A DNA stretch of 43,746 nucleotides, from contig VHBM01000002.1 in the NCBI GenBank assembly GCA_016871975.1, positions 1 through 43,746 on the forward strand. The letters are read 5' to 3'. The notes beneath the pieces were generated by a model. That model ran no database searches and was not told the origin of the DNA. It was given only the letters and a program-made list of their open reading frames with translations. This DNA comes from Nitrososphaerota archaeon. GTDB lineage: Archaea > Thermoproteota > Nitrososphaeria > Nitrososphaerales > Nitrosopumilaceae. The position numbers and the translations under genes were made by a program. Each line of letters opens with the position of its first letter. Position 1 is the first letter of the stretch. Of the stretch, positions 33,018 to 43,100 are shown piece after piece.

Positions 33018-33093
33018 TGCTCCCGCCGGGATTTGAACCCGGGATCACTGCCTTGAGAGGGCAGTATGCTTAGCCGGACTACACCACAGGAGC
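33018..33093 (-). tRNA. tRNA-Glu(CTC)
   Basis: Minus-strand cloverleaf with acceptor GCTCCTG/CGGGAGC, anticodon stem CTGCC/GGCAG and loop CTCTCAA (anticodon CTC), T arm GGGTTCAAATCCC and D arm TAGTCCGGCTAAGCATA-like. CCA is not encoded (ACTT follows). TTTAAATT is centred about 29 nt upstream. Confidence 0.95.
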
Positions 33094-33166
33094 TCAAGGT
33101 AAGTGCCATAACTAATTCAATTTAAAGGAATGTTTTCACATTGAATTATTTGGTTAAAATAAGTAA

Positions 33167-34084
33167 TTGATATCCTTTAAACAAAAATTCTCAAGTAATT
33201 TTTCTGTGGACATAAAAAAATTATTGTCAAATCTGGCAGGCGATTCTCCTGTTGGACTAGGTGGATGTCAAGCTCAAAAAAATAATTTTAGTTGCTGTGA
33301 ATACAACGTTACAATTTTTGATAATACAAACGAAAATGACTTGGTAAAAGACGTAGATGGCCAGCTAATCAAAATTCATCATGGCTTGCTGTCAGGTGCA
33401 AGCTTGGATGCATTAATACAATATGATAACATGCAAATTCTTTTTGATGAGCAGTGGGAACTAAATACTGTTTTATCAAGTATCAAGGAAAAAAGAAACC
33501 ACTTTTTTGATTCTTTTGCAAAAAGCTGTCTTGTTGATGCAACAATTTGCGCAACAAAAGCAAAAGATGGAATACAAAATAATGATCCATTTACATCATC
33601 ATGGGTAAAGTGTGCAGCATATTTTATTGCCGATGCAATATTAGTACACAATCTTAGGCGGCCAAGTCCAGCACACATGCTTGAAGACATACGAAGATTT
33701 GAAAAAAATAGATTCAATGAAAACTTTACGATAGTAAATGAATGCATTGGAATTGAAAGGGCGACCTCTTCACTTCTTTTGAGAATGCTAAAATCAACAA
33801 TAGGTTTTTCAGATATTGTTGAGACAAACAACCACTCAAAAATAATTCAAAAAAAATATGATTACTTTATTGAAAACTCGCTTTTCTCTGATTGCTATTT
33901 CTATCTAGGTTATATCAACAAAAGCAACATGATCAAAATCAAGCAAAGTCTGCATAGGAGACCTGAGCTGATTCATGTGTTAAAGGTGGCCTTTGATGTA
34001 GAAAGCGACATGGCAAAAATTGAAGCACAGGCAAGTACCTTACACCATACAGCAAACCAAATGCTGGCTATATTAAACGCGTAA
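33167..34084 (+). CDS. Hypothetical protein, 305 residues
   Basis: Starts with TTG at 33167. Soluble, largely helical, with a Gly/Cys-rich N-terminal part (VGLGGCQAQKNNFSCCEY), a DGQLIKIHHGLL strand pair and a long helical body with YFIADAILVHNLRRPSPAHMLEDIRRF. No signal peptide, membrane segment or catalytic motif was recognised. The N-terminal strands and helical C-terminal body vaguely recall nucleotidyltransferase-type proteins, but key residues were not found. Confidence 0.6.
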   Translation: MISFKQKFSSNFSVDIKKLLSNLAGDSPVGLGGCQAQKNNFSCCEYNVTIFDNTNENDLVKDVDGQLIKIHHGLLSGASLDALIQYDNMQILFDEQWELNTVLSSIKEKRNHFFDSFAKSCLVDATICATKAKDGIQNNDPFTSSWVKCAAYFIADAILVHNLRRPSPAHMLEDIRRFEKNRFNENFTIVNECIGIERATSSLLLRMLKSTIGFSDIVETNNHSKIIQKKYDYFIENSLFSDCYFYLGYINKSNMIKIKQSLHRRPELIHVLKVAFDVESDMAKIEAQASTLHHTANQMLAILNA

Positions 34085-34104
34085 TTTTGACAGTATTTGA
34101 AAAC

Positions 34105-34112
34105 TTTTAAAA
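34105..34112 (+). promoter_or_regulatory. TATA box of the metallothionein-like gene
   Basis: TTTTAAAA centred 27-28 nt before the ATG at 34136; this supports a leaderless mRNA and the 48-aa product. Confidence 0.5.
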
Positions 34113-34135
34113 CCCCGACTGCGATCCACAAAGAC

Positions 34136-34282
34136 ATGGTAGATCAAGCTTGTGGATGCGAAGCCGATAGCGGCGATCCCGACTACGCATGTGATTGTGC
34201 TATGCAAGGTCATTGTATTTGCAGTCAAGATTGCAAATGCAAAACAGATGTATGCAAAGAAGCAGTCCGTGGACTACGTTAG
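34136..34282 (+). CDS. Metallothionein-like Cys-rich protein
   Basis: 48 residues from the ATG at 34136, with nine Cys: CGC, CDC, CIC and CKC pairs plus one single Cys, a His (GHC) and several Asp/Glu. This CxC-rich pattern is the hallmark of metallothioneins that bind Cu(I), Zn or Cd in thiolate clusters. It has no signal peptide, so it would act in the cytoplasm. Copper demand is high in ammonia-oxidising archaea (AMO, blue copper proteins), so copper buffering is attractive but inferred. It does not clearly match a described metallothionein class. Confidence 0.65.
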   Translation: MVDQACGCEADSGDPDYACDCAMQGHCICSQDCKCKTDVCKEAVRGLR

Positions 34283-34321
34283 AAAACTTTTCACTCTTTC
34301 TTTTTTGTAAAATCTAAAATG

Positions 34322-34486
34322 CTACTCTTTTTCTTCAAGGCCCCAAGACTTTACAAGTTCTTTTTGAAAATTATCTGCCTGTTTTTCATTTAATGGGTCT
34401 CCACAATTTTTGTGTGTTGGCACAACAGTCATTCCAGCCAGCTTGAATTCTACTTCATAGAGATGAACTTTGGAGCAGTCGCACAT
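34322..34486 (-). CDS. 54-aa protein with N-terminal CxC
   Basis: MCDCSKVHLYEVEFKLAG, a further Cys near residue 28 (HKNCGDP) and an acidic C-terminal helix ending EEKE. An AAATATAG-type box lies about 25 nt upstream, supporting a leaderless mRNA. It is convergent with the metallothionein-like gene (39 nt apart). Function unknown. Confidence 0.45.
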   Translation of the reverse strand: MCDCSKVHLYEVEFKLAGMTVVPTHKNCGDPLNEKQADNFQKELVKSWGLEEKE

Positions 34487-34565
34487 ATTCTAGCAATTTT
34501 CTGCATCGCCTCTATATTTGCTTATTTGAAACCTTTAACTAGGGAAAATCACAAATTAGTTTTAG

Positions 34566-36026
34566 TTGAAGTCATTTCCTTTTGTTGTATCTTTACTTGT
34601 TGTTATGATAATAGGAGCAAGCGCACCAAATGCTTTTGCACAGTTTCAGTCTGGTGGAGTAAACAAGCCAGGTGACTGGTATGTTGGTGAAGGATTAAAG
34701 GTTGGAGATCAATTTAGTTACAGATTATGTTATGTAGACTATAAGGAATGTGCAGAATTTCAAATTGACTTTTGGATATCTGGAGAAAAAAAGACTGGAA
34801 CTGAGGAAAAATGGCTTGCTCAGACTGTAATCTATGATGGAAATAAAATTGTCAAAGGTGAAATGGAGCTTGGTAAGGTTGCACCAGAACCAACTGGTGG
34901 TAGTACAGAATTATCAGTATATCGAGGTGCTTTCAAATCATCACTAGCATGGCTATCTGCATATGCAACAAACAGCCCTGGCGATGCAGTTAAAGGACCA
35001 AAAAAGTTTTCTGCTCCATCTTGGGGTAAAATTGGAAATATTGGCGGAGAACAAATTATCCCAACTGCACTTGAAACAATAACTGTACCTGAAGGAAAAT
35101 TTGAAACTGTTGTGATTCAGTGGAAAACTGGTGGATACTTCAATAATGTCTGGATAGTAGATGAGTTTCCTTTTCCAATAAAGGCAAGTACTTGGGCACA
35201 TGTTGCAGAAGGAATACCTCCACAAGAGTATAGATTTGAGCTTTTAGACTATAAACAAAATGTCAAAACGGATCCATTTTCTGGAATAGTTCCAACTCCT
35301 CTAGACCAAAGTACCGCAGGTTGTCCTAAAAACTATAGTCTTGTAGAAAAAAGGGGAAACACAAAACAATTTACAATGATAGTTGAGGTAAAATATGGGC
35401 CACCAAACCCTGTTCCTAGCTGCCAAATAGAGTGGTTTATCAATTTCAAAAACAAGTATGATGAGACAAAGTTCCTAAATCAGGTACACTATGATATCTT
35501 GGTAGTAGATGATAGCCTCAAGCCAATACGCTCAATTGCACAAGATGATGGAAGACAAAAGCTGTTTAGCGCATCAGGACAGGTTCAAACATTTACAATA
35601 GTAAAGGAAAAGCCAGGAACAGCACATTATGTAATATGGATATATGGAACAAATCCTGAACAAATCATTCCACCTGCAGAGGAGCTTGACTATTTCCAAG
35701 TAGATATTCCAATTTCAAGTAAATCTTCACAAACCCCTATAGGTACAACACTAAACATTCCAACTTGGATAAAGAACAATGCAAAATGGTGGTCAGCTGG
35801 CACAATTGGAGATTCTGACTTTATTTCAGGAATACAATACTTGATTAATCAAGGGATAATGAAAATTCCACAAACAACACTTGGTAGCAGCACCGGCTCA
35901 AACGTCATTCCAACTTGGGTAAAGAACAATGCAAAATGGTGGTCTGAAGGCACTATAGGTGATCAAGACTTTGTCTCAGGAATTCAATACTTGATAACAA
36001 ACGGAATTTTAAAAATTAAACAATAA
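34566..36026 (+). CDS. Exported protein with two C-terminal IPTW repeats
   Basis: 486 residues starting with TTG. A signal peptide (about 1-25, ending NAFAQ) is followed by a large beta-rich region (about 30-385). Two repeats of about 40 residues follow (about 398-437 and 448-486), each with IPTW(I/V)KNNAKWW, (D/S)DF(I/V)SGIQYLI and a final strand. This repeat is common on exported thaumarchaeal proteins and may anchor them to the surface layer. The middle part is unrecognised; paired Cys (CQIEW and others) suggest disulfides. The substrate or partner is unknown. Confidence 0.78.
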   Translation: MKSFPFVVSLLVVMIIGASAPNAFAQFQSGGVNKPGDWYVGEGLKVGDQFSYRLCYVDYKECAEFQIDFWISGEKKTGTEEKWLAQTVIYDGNKIVKGEMELGKVAPEPTGGSTELSVYRGAFKSSLAWLSAYATNSPGDAVKGPKKFSAPSWGKIGNIGGEQIIPTALETITVPEGKFETVVIQWKTGGYFNNVWIVDEFPFPIKASTWAHVAEGIPPQEYRFELLDYKQNVKTDPFSGIVPTPLDQSTAGCPKNYSLVEKRGNTKQFTMIVEVKYGPPNPVPSCQIEWFINFKNKYDETKFLNQVHYDILVVDDSLKPIRSIAQDDGRQKLFSASGQVQTFTIVKEKPGTAHYVIWIYGTNPEQIIPPAEELDYFQVDIPISSKSSQTPIGTTLNIPTWIKNNAKWWSAGTIGDSDFISGIQYLINQGIMKIPQTTLGSSTGSNVIPTWVKNNAKWWSEGTIGDQDFVSGIQYLITNGILKIKQ

Positions 36027-36064
36027 ATTTCTCAAATTTGTTTATCAGCTTAAAGTGAAATGAT

Positions 36065-36421
36065 TTGACTGGGCTTTTTAGCTATCCAAAACGTCACCTA
36101 CGAAAGCTTGTAAAAGATGGAGACTATCTTGAGGCAATTGAATTTGGAAAAAACCTTGAAAAAAAACACTCTGATCCTGATCTATTATTTATGATTGCTA
36201 GCATATACTACCTCAACGGTGATGCACAAAACACACTGTTATATCTTGATAAGACATTGACACTAAACCAAAATGATACAGAGGCTCTTCTCATGAAGGC
36301 AAATCTGCATCTTTACTTAAAAGATAAAGAACAAGCAGCTGATTGTTGTGAGAGGCTGCGCAAAATTGATCCACAAAACAAGGAAATAGACGAAATACTA
36401 GACAAGCTGGAAAAATTATAG
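36065..36421 (+). CDS. TPR-repeat protein
   Basis: 118 residues from a TTG. Tetratricopeptide repeats span about 18-115: DYLEAIEFGKNLEKKH, DLLFMIASIYYLNGDAQNTLLYLDK and ALLMKANLHLYLKDKEQA. They form a helical solenoid that binds partner peptides. There is no signal peptide. It lies 38 nt after the IPTW protein gene and is convergent with the next gene (1 nt between stops). Confidence 0.82.
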   Translation: MTGLFSYPKRHLRKLVKDGDYLEAIEFGKNLEKKHSDPDLLFMIASIYYLNGDAQNTLLYLDKTLTLNQNDTEALLMKANLHLYLKDKEQAADCCERLRKIDPQNKEIDEILDKLEKL

Positions 36422-36422
36422 A

Positions 36423-36914
36423 CTATTTAGCATTAGCTGAATTTGGATTAACTAGATAAACCTCGTCAAGCAACCAGTTACAAAACCTTGTTACCTTATC
36501 TGAAAATTTGCACCAAATATGCAACGAATGAGGTAAAATGTCAATTCTTCCTGAATCAAGAAAAACCTTGACGCCTTCTTTTCCCTCATACATGTAGGCA
36601 TCTTCAGCTTTTACTTTGCCTAACATTTCTATTGCTTTTGATTTTATAATATCCCTGTTGATTGGAAATCTCTTTTTTTCCATATCAACAATTATGCTAA
36701 GATCCTGTGTCCCATACGAGTCAAAATCATAGATTTTTTCTTTTTTTGAAAAATTTACCAGTAACTTTACGTTATACTTTGTGCCTACCTGAGTGCCAAT
36801 TTCTGTAATCTTTGTGTACGCCATTGCAGGATTTTTGTTTAACATGAATCTAATCTGGGGCAAATTAGACTTTAGCTCCTTTTTCAAACTAGCAGCTATT
36901 GCCTCAAAACTCAT
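36423..36914 (-). CDS. Hypothetical protein
   Basis: 163 residues, soluble. Helix SFEAIAASLKKELKSNLPQ, a beta sheet (YNVKLLVNFSKKEKIYDFD), an acidic middle and a C-terminal segment SLHIWCKFSDKVTRFCNWLLDEVYL. It ends NSANAK. No family was recognised. It is divergent from the 37000 gene. Confidence 0.6.
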   Translation of the reverse strand: MSFEAIAASLKKELKSNLPQIRFMLNKNPAMAYTKITEIGTQVGTKYNVKLLVNFSKKEKIYDFDSYGTQDLSIIVDMEKKRFPINRDIIKSKAIEMLGKVKAEDAYMYEGKEGVKVFLDSGRIDILPHSLHIWCKFSDKVTRFCNWLLDEVYLVNPNSANAK

Positions 36915-36999
36915 GATACAAAATTTTGCTAGTTGTCATATTCATTGATTTCTAAAATCTTTGGATTGGTTTTTTTATGCAGTCATTTCTTTAGATTCT

Positions 37000-37644
37000 G
37001 TGGCGCTACCAATAGATTTTGACAAATTACGTGTTGATGAAGCCTCAGAAAGGGCAAGCAGTGTTGAGGACTATAAGGTAACATGCATGGAATTTATCAA
37101 AGATATTTCTAGCGACTATCTTGAATGGGTTGATTACTACAAACTTCCTCAAGAAGAGGACAAAATACGCAGAGACGCGATTGCTGCTATAGTTGAGAGA
37201 ACAAATGAATGGATAGCAAAGGTTGCCCAAACCATAAAGGGTGTTGATGTTGTCATGAATGATGGTGTTCAAAAAATGGCAGAAGCTACTGCTGGCAAGC
37301 CTTTCCAGATTGGTGTTTTTGTAAACAAAAAAGCCGGATATACTCAGGCAAATCCAGGACTCATAGACGTTAATGTAAAAGCGGCAGGAAGAGAAAGCAG
37401 AAAAACAAAACTTGGGTTTCACCACCTTGATCAGCGATTTCGAATAGAAACTACCGGAAAGGCATTTTTTGATGAAGGCTCAATACCGCAAGAAGAGTTT
37501 GACTTGATGGATGTAAACCTAAAACTTCATACAGAAGAATGCAAGCAGCGTGATGTTATTTCATTTACTGTAATTGTTTCTGAGATAAAAGATGGTTCTG
37601 AACTAGATAGAAGAGGAGTTACCACCATTGTTCATATTGTTTAG
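37000..37644 (+). CDS. Hypothetical alpha/beta protein
   Basis: 214 residues from the GTG at 37000; the open frame starts at 36961. A TTTTTTTATG box about 27 nt upstream favours the GTG. The first half is helical (ASERASSVEDYKVTCMEFI, RRDAIAAIVERTNEW) and the second half is beta-rich (QIGVFVNKKAGYTQ, LGFHHLDQRFRIET, VISFTVIVSEIKDG). No family or catalytic motif was recognised. Confidence 0.6.
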   Translation: MALPIDFDKLRVDEASERASSVEDYKVTCMEFIKDISSDYLEWVDYYKLPQEEDKIRRDAIAAIVERTNEWIAKVAQTIKGVDVVMNDGVQKMAEATAGKPFQIGVFVNKKAGYTQANPGLIDVNVKAAGRESRKTKLGFHHLDQRFRIETTGKAFFDEGSIPQEEFDLMDVNLKLHTEECKQRDVISFTVIVSEIKDGSELDRRGVTTIVHIV

Positions 37645-37709
37645 TTACCTACGACTTTAGATCTAATTGTATTTCAGCGAAAACCCTCAGGTCAAGTAAT
37701 TTAACTACA

Positions 37710-38213
37710 ATGATTGAAAATTCTGATATTGGCTGTCATAAATCAATCCTAGAAAGGTTGGCCATGTCAAAGCTTGAAGGAATGCCAGGAAAAATTTGTA
37801 CTGCCGATGAATTTACAGGGAAAAAGGTAGTAGACAGAGAAGGAATAGCATATGGAAAGGTCAAGCATATTCACATACACCCAGAAACAATGACAGTGTC
37901 AGGTGTTACAATCCATGAGGGATTTAACAATGATTATTTTCTGTCAAATGAATATATTGACAAGTTTACAGAAAAATCGCTTTTACTAAACATCCCGCCA
38001 ATTAGACCAAATGCCCATGTAGTTGATATTGATGGACACAAAATCGGCACTGTCAAAAGACTGCAAAGAAACCCACAAACATATGAGCTTGAATCACTTG
38101 AAATAGCGTCTGGCTTGATGAAAACAAAGATTGTTTCCAAATCACATGTTTGGGGTGTTGGCGAAAAAATCATTTTAGACATGACAAAAGAAGAATACAA
38201 GAATCTAAAATAA
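37710..38213 (+). CDS. PRC-barrel domain protein
   Basis: 167 residues. Two PRC-barrel-like halves (about 30-95 and 100-165): GKKVVDREGIAYGKVKHIHIHPE and VVDIDGHKIGTVKRLQRNPQ with ensuing strands. PRC barrels occur in RNA metabolism (RimM), photosynthetic reaction centre H subunits and archaeal stand-alone proteins; recent work links archaeal PRC proteins to cell division. Cytoplasmic, no membrane helix. Which of these roles applies here cannot be said. Confidence 0.75.
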   Translation: MIENSDIGCHKSILERLAMSKLEGMPGKICTADEFTGKKVVDREGIAYGKVKHIHIHPETMTVSGVTIHEGFNNDYFLSNEYIDKFTEKSLLLNIPPIRPNAHVVDIDGHKIGTVKRLQRNPQTYELESLEIASGLMKTKIVSKSHVWGVGEKIILDMTKEEYKNLK

Positions 38214-38303
38214 AATATCAATTTTTACATTATTTTTTTCCTACGAAGACTATTTTACGTTGTATGTAATGGTGTTACCATTTTATAATTGCACAATCTG
38301 CTC

Positions 38304-39305
38304 ATGTTATTGTATGCAATTGAGACAAATTCACTAACAAAGGAATTTGACAAGGTAAGGGCAGTAGACAACATTTCATTTAAGGTAGATACAGGTGAGA
38401 TCTTTGGTTTTCTTGGCCCAAACGGTGCAGGAAAAAGTACAACAATGATGATACTTACTACCCTTTTAAAACCAACATCAGGAAATGCATCAGTTTCAGG
38501 CTTTGATGTAGTTTCTCAGGCAACAAAGGTACGGCAAAACATTGGATATGTACAACAGGAAATTTCAGTAGATGAATTTCTCTCAGGAAGGGAAAATCTT
38601 CTCATTCAAGCCAGACTTAATCATGTTCCAAAGGATCAAGTGGAAAAAAGAATCGATGAGGTTTTAGATCTTGTAGAGCTAACCGACAAACAAAAAGACG
38701 CTGCGTTGACATATTCAGGTGGAATGCGAAAAAGACTCGATATTGCAGGCGGCTTGCTAAACAGACCCAAGGTACTGTTCTTAGATGAGCCAACAGTTGG
38801 GCTTGATATTCAAACAAGGCGCAAGATATGGGAGTATATTAAAAAAATACATGTGGAATTTGAGATGTCAATTTTTCTTAGTACCCATTACATGGAAGAA
38901 GCAGACCAACTCTGTGATAGAATTGCCATAATTGATTATGGCAAAATCCAAGCCAATGATACCCCAAAATCTATGAAAACTGCGCTAGGAAATTACAGCG
39001 TTACATTTACAATTAATGATCTAAACAAGAAAAGCAATTTTCTTGAGAAAATAAAAGAAATCGAATATGTAAAAGACATCACAATAAAAGATGAAAAAAT
39101 AACTGTCTTTTCATCAAAAGAAGCAATAATGTATTCGATTTTTAATTTATCGTCAGGTCTTGGAATAGAAATCAACTCAATTACATTTACCCAGCCAACA
39201 CTTGATGATGTTTTCATTGCATATACGGGCCATGATCTAAGAGATAATGTAGGAACCTACGATAGAAGAAAAGAGCACATAAAAATGAAAAGAATTAGAG
39301 CATGA
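38304..39305 (+). CDS. ABC exporter ATP-binding subunit, DrrA type
   Basis: 333 residues from the ATG at 38304 (MLLYAIETNSLTKEF). Walker A GPNGAGKST, Q-loop QQE, signature YSGGMRKRL, Walker B VLFLDEP with the D-loop VGLD, and H-loop STHYMEEAD are all present, so it is an active ATPase. It has the extra C-terminal domain of the CcmA/DrrA family (about 230-330). The last four bases overlap the permease gene (ATGA). It powers export of a drug, lipid or polysaccharide; the substrate is unknown. Confidence 0.92.
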   Translation: MLLYAIETNSLTKEFDKVRAVDNISFKVDTGEIFGFLGPNGAGKSTTMMILTTLLKPTSGNASVSGFDVVSQATKVRQNIGYVQQEISVDEFLSGRENLLIQARLNHVPKDQVEKRIDEVLDLVELTDKQKDAALTYSGGMRKRLDIAGGLLNRPKVLFLDEPTVGLDIQTRRKIWEYIKKIHVEFEMSIFLSTHYMEEADQLCDRIAIIDYGKIQANDTPKSMKTALGNYSVTFTINDLNKKSNFLEKIKEIEYVKDITIKDEKITVFSSKEAIMYSIFNLSSGLGIEINSITFTQPTLDDVFIAYTGHDLRDNVGTYDRRKEHIKMKRIRA

Positions 39306-40078
39306 TCCAATCAGATACTTATACAATTTTTTGGAGGGAGCTAAAGCGATACCGAAAATCAAGAAGCGGTGTCTTGATACGATTGATCCAGCCTGCAATT
39401 TGGATTATAGTTATTGGAAACACGTTTGCTGGAACACAGCCATTGATTCAGTCTGTGGGATTTGAAGGGCAATACATTGAGTTTATGGCACCTGGCGTCA
39501 TTATTCTTACTGCAATTTTTACCAGTATTTTTGGAGGTGTAAACACACTTTGGGACAGAAGATATGGATTTATGAATAAGGCACTGACAGCTCCTGTTTC
39601 TCGTTCTTCTATTGCCATTGGAAAAATGCTTGCAATATCACTAATTGCCGCAATCCAGTCTAGTCTAATTTTAGGAATTGCTCTTGCAATTGGTGTTGGC
39701 TTTCCAAATCCCTTGATGATTGCCCCAATCATGGCAATTGTAGTTTTGTTTTCTCTGGGATTTTCTGGAATATCTGTTGTAATTGCAGCTACGGCAAAAT
39801 CTCAGGAAACGTTTTGGGGTGTGATCAACTTTCTTGGCATGCCGCTGTTTATGTTAAGTCCAGCACTTTTCCCATTAGAGCTTTTACCTGACTGGCTTGC
39901 AGCAGCTGCCAGACTAAATCCTGTAACTTACACCGTACTTTTGGTGCGGGAAATGATGACTGGTGTTACAGAAGGGGTATCAACTATTTTGAGTATAGGA
40001 GTAATTGCAATATTTGTGGCTGTGATGGTAGGATTGGCCAGCTATGTATTCACACGTGAAGTGAACAAGCCATTTTAA
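39302..40078 (+). CDS. ABC-2 type permease, DrrB type
   Basis: 258 residues with six membrane segments. An N-terminal cytosolic stretch (TYTIFWRELKRYRKSR) and the ABC-2 signature region (MPLFMLSPALFPLELLPDWLAAAARLNPVTY) place it in the DrrB/NodJ group. It is translationally coupled to the ATPase gene through the ATGA overlap and pairs with it to make a half-size exporter. Confidence 0.92.
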   Translation: MIQSDTYTIFWRELKRYRKSRSGVLIRLIQPAIWIIVIGNTFAGTQPLIQSVGFEGQYIEFMAPGVIILTAIFTSIFGGVNTLWDRRYGFMNKALTAPVSRSSIAIGKMLAISLIAAIQSSLILGIALAIGVGFPNPLMIAPIMAIVVLFSLGFSGISVVIAATAKSQETFWGVINFLGMPLFMLSPALFPLELLPDWLAAAARLNPVTYTVLLVREMMTGVTEGVSTILSIGVIAIFVAVMVGLASYVFTREVNKPF

Positions 40079-40153
40079 TTCACCCAAAATTGACAAAAAC
40101 TGCAATAATTCCTAACTAGGGTGATCTTTTTTGAACCTTGAAACTCATTTGTG

Positions 40154-43100
40154 TTGAAGGTAATACTGTCCCTAGCTGTAATTGTCTCATTTATCTTACT
40201 AGCTGGAACTATGCAAGTAGCATTTTCGGCAACAGGCTCACACCCATTTATTTTAAAATGGGGCGGCTCTGGATTAACAGAACCTGGATTTTTTTCGTTA
40301 CCTCAAAAAGCAGCGGTAGATAGTGAAGGAAATGTCTATGTCACAGATCTTGGAAATAAACGAGTTCAAAAATTTGATAATGATGGAGTTTTTGTGGCAG
40401 CATGGGGAAACAACAATGAAAACGTAGAATTTGCAGAACCAACCGGTATTGCAGTGTACGATGATCTGGTTTTTGTTGTAGACGGCAAACTAGGCACTGT
40501 ACAAAAATTTGATTCAATTGGTAATCTTGTTGCAAAATGGGGAAGTGTTGGCAAAGAAAAAGGACAATTTACAAAACCAAATGGAATAGCTGTAAGTAAA
40601 GATGGGCTTGTCTATGTGGCAGATACTGAAAATCACAGAGTCCAAAAATTCACATTGGATGGCAAGTATATTTCAGAATTTTATCCAGGTGATAGTAAAT
40701 ACAGTAAGGACTTGCCAGTAGATATTGCAATTGACAAGGATGGAAATATCTATGTGTCAGATCCGTATCTTAACAAGATTACAAAATATGACTATGAAGA
40801 AAGTTTCATAAAAAAATTTGGTCCTAATGTTGGGGGGTATCCAATGACCCCATATGGAATTTCAACAGATCTGGAGGGTAATGTTTATGCAGCTGATGGT
40901 TCTCGTGACAGAATCTTATACTTGAACAAGGAAGGTGCCACAATAACAATTTTTGGCAGCACAGGTATTGGCAATGGTCAGTTCAAGGTACCACTTGATG
41001 TTGCAATGGATCCACAAGGACATTTGTTTGTAGTTGACTCAAACGGTCATAGAATTCAAAAGTTTGATACGCCAACCACTACAAAAATAGTAGAACCAAT
41101 AATTGAAGAGGCCCAACCAGTACAAAAAACACAACCATTAACAACAGTCAACCCCGTTCCAAATGATTTTACAAAACCACTAATCATTGCGCCAAATGAC
41201 ATGTTAGTTGAAGCAATAGGAGGATTAACTCCAATCTCAATTGGCAAGGCAACTGCCACAGATGAAAGCGGAATCCAGTCACTTGTTAGCAATGCACCAT
41301 CACAATTTCCCTTAGGATCTACTACCATTATTTGGACTGCCATAGATGGTGCAGGAAATGTTGGCATAGCTACCCAGACAATTACCGTAGTTGATACAAT
41401 CCCACCAGTACTTTCTTCCCTACCTGACTTGGTAGTCGAATCATCAAACTCAAAGAAAACAGTTGAATTAACAATGCCAGATGTAAAGGATACGGTAGGA
41501 GTTCTTTCTCTAACAAACGATGCACCTGAAGTATTCCAATTAGGTGAAACCATAGTCACTTGGACTGCAACTGACGTAGCAAAAAATTCTGCTATCACAA
41601 CTCAAAAAGTGACCATAGTTGATACCATTCCACCAACAATTACTGCACCAAAAGATGTTGTGGTCGAGGCTACAAGTTTTAATGAAAATGTTGTAGAATT
41701 AGGAGAAGCAATCGTTGTTGATAATGGCAAGATCCTATCAATAACAAATGATGCGCCTCTTTCCTTTAGCATTGGTGATACAACAATTACATGGATGACA
41801 TCAGATGAGGCAGGAAACGTTGCAACTGCTACTCAAAAGATCTCAGTAATTGATACAACAACACCACAAATCACTCCGCCTGAAAACATAGTTTTTGAAG
41901 CTACATCTGTTGATGAAAATATAGTAAAACTAGTAGCACCGTCCGTGATTGATGTACAACCAGTAATAATTCAAAATGATGCACCACTAGTGTTTTCATT
42001 AGGAGACACAGTTGTAACATGGATGGCAACCGATTCTTCTGGCAATTTAGCAACTGCTACTCAAACTGTTACAGTTGTAGATACAACGGTACCAAAAGTT
42101 ACACCACCTAGTGATGTTACAGTAGAAGCTATAGGATTAGAAAATAATGTCATTAATCTGGGTGATCTTTCAGTTGAAGACATTACAGGTGTGGCAGCAA
42201 TAACACATAATGCACCTGAATATTTCCCATTGGGAACAACTATTGTAACTTGGATTGTGACAGACAATTATGGAAACACCATAACCGCTGATCAAAAAGT
42301 AACTGTAGTTGATACAACGGCGCCAACAATAGATGCACCAAATGATGTAATTTCAGAAGCTACCTCTTTAGAAGAAAACTATGTTGAGCTTGGAGAACCA
42401 AAAATTAAGGATATCATCGGTATTGAATCTATAACAAACGATGCATCCGAAGTTTTTTCATTAGGAATGACTACAGTCACATGGACTGTCGCAGATACTT
42501 CAGGAAACACAGCATCTGATACACAAATAATAACAGTTCATGACACAACTGCACCTGTTCTTAGTATTCCTGAAAACATAACTGTAGAAGCCACAGGGGC
42601 ATCAGGAATGTCTGTTGCCATAGGTGAAGCAACTGCCACTGATACAATCAAAGTGAACTCTATTACTAATAACGCACCTCAAACCTTCTCACTTGGAGAA
42701 ACAACGGTTACTTGGACTGCGATAGATTCTTTTGGAAATGTAGCAACCGCAGACCAGACAATATCTGTAGTTGACACCACCGTTCCAACAATAACTCCGC
42801 CAGCAGATATCACCTTTGAGGCTCAGAGTCCAACATCCAATCAAATTTCTATTGGTATTGCAACAGCAGAGGATATCGTAGGAGTTGCCTTGATCGAAGT
42901 AGACGCCCCAGCAGCATTCCAATTAGGTGATACTATAGTAACCTGGACTGCAACAGATTCTTCTGGCAATTCAGCAACTGCCACGCAAAAGATAACTGTG
43001 GTTGATACAACTGAACCAGTACTAACTCCTCCAGAGTCATTACAAGTAGAAGCAACTTCTGAACTTGAAACAGCAGTATCACTTGGTGATGCTACTGCAA

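Noticed and set aside
34412..34675. 87-codon frame on the plus strand overlapping the start of the IPTW-repeat protein.
   Set aside because: It reads out of frame into the signal-peptide region of a well-supported gene, and a 54-aa minus-strand gene explains part of the region better.
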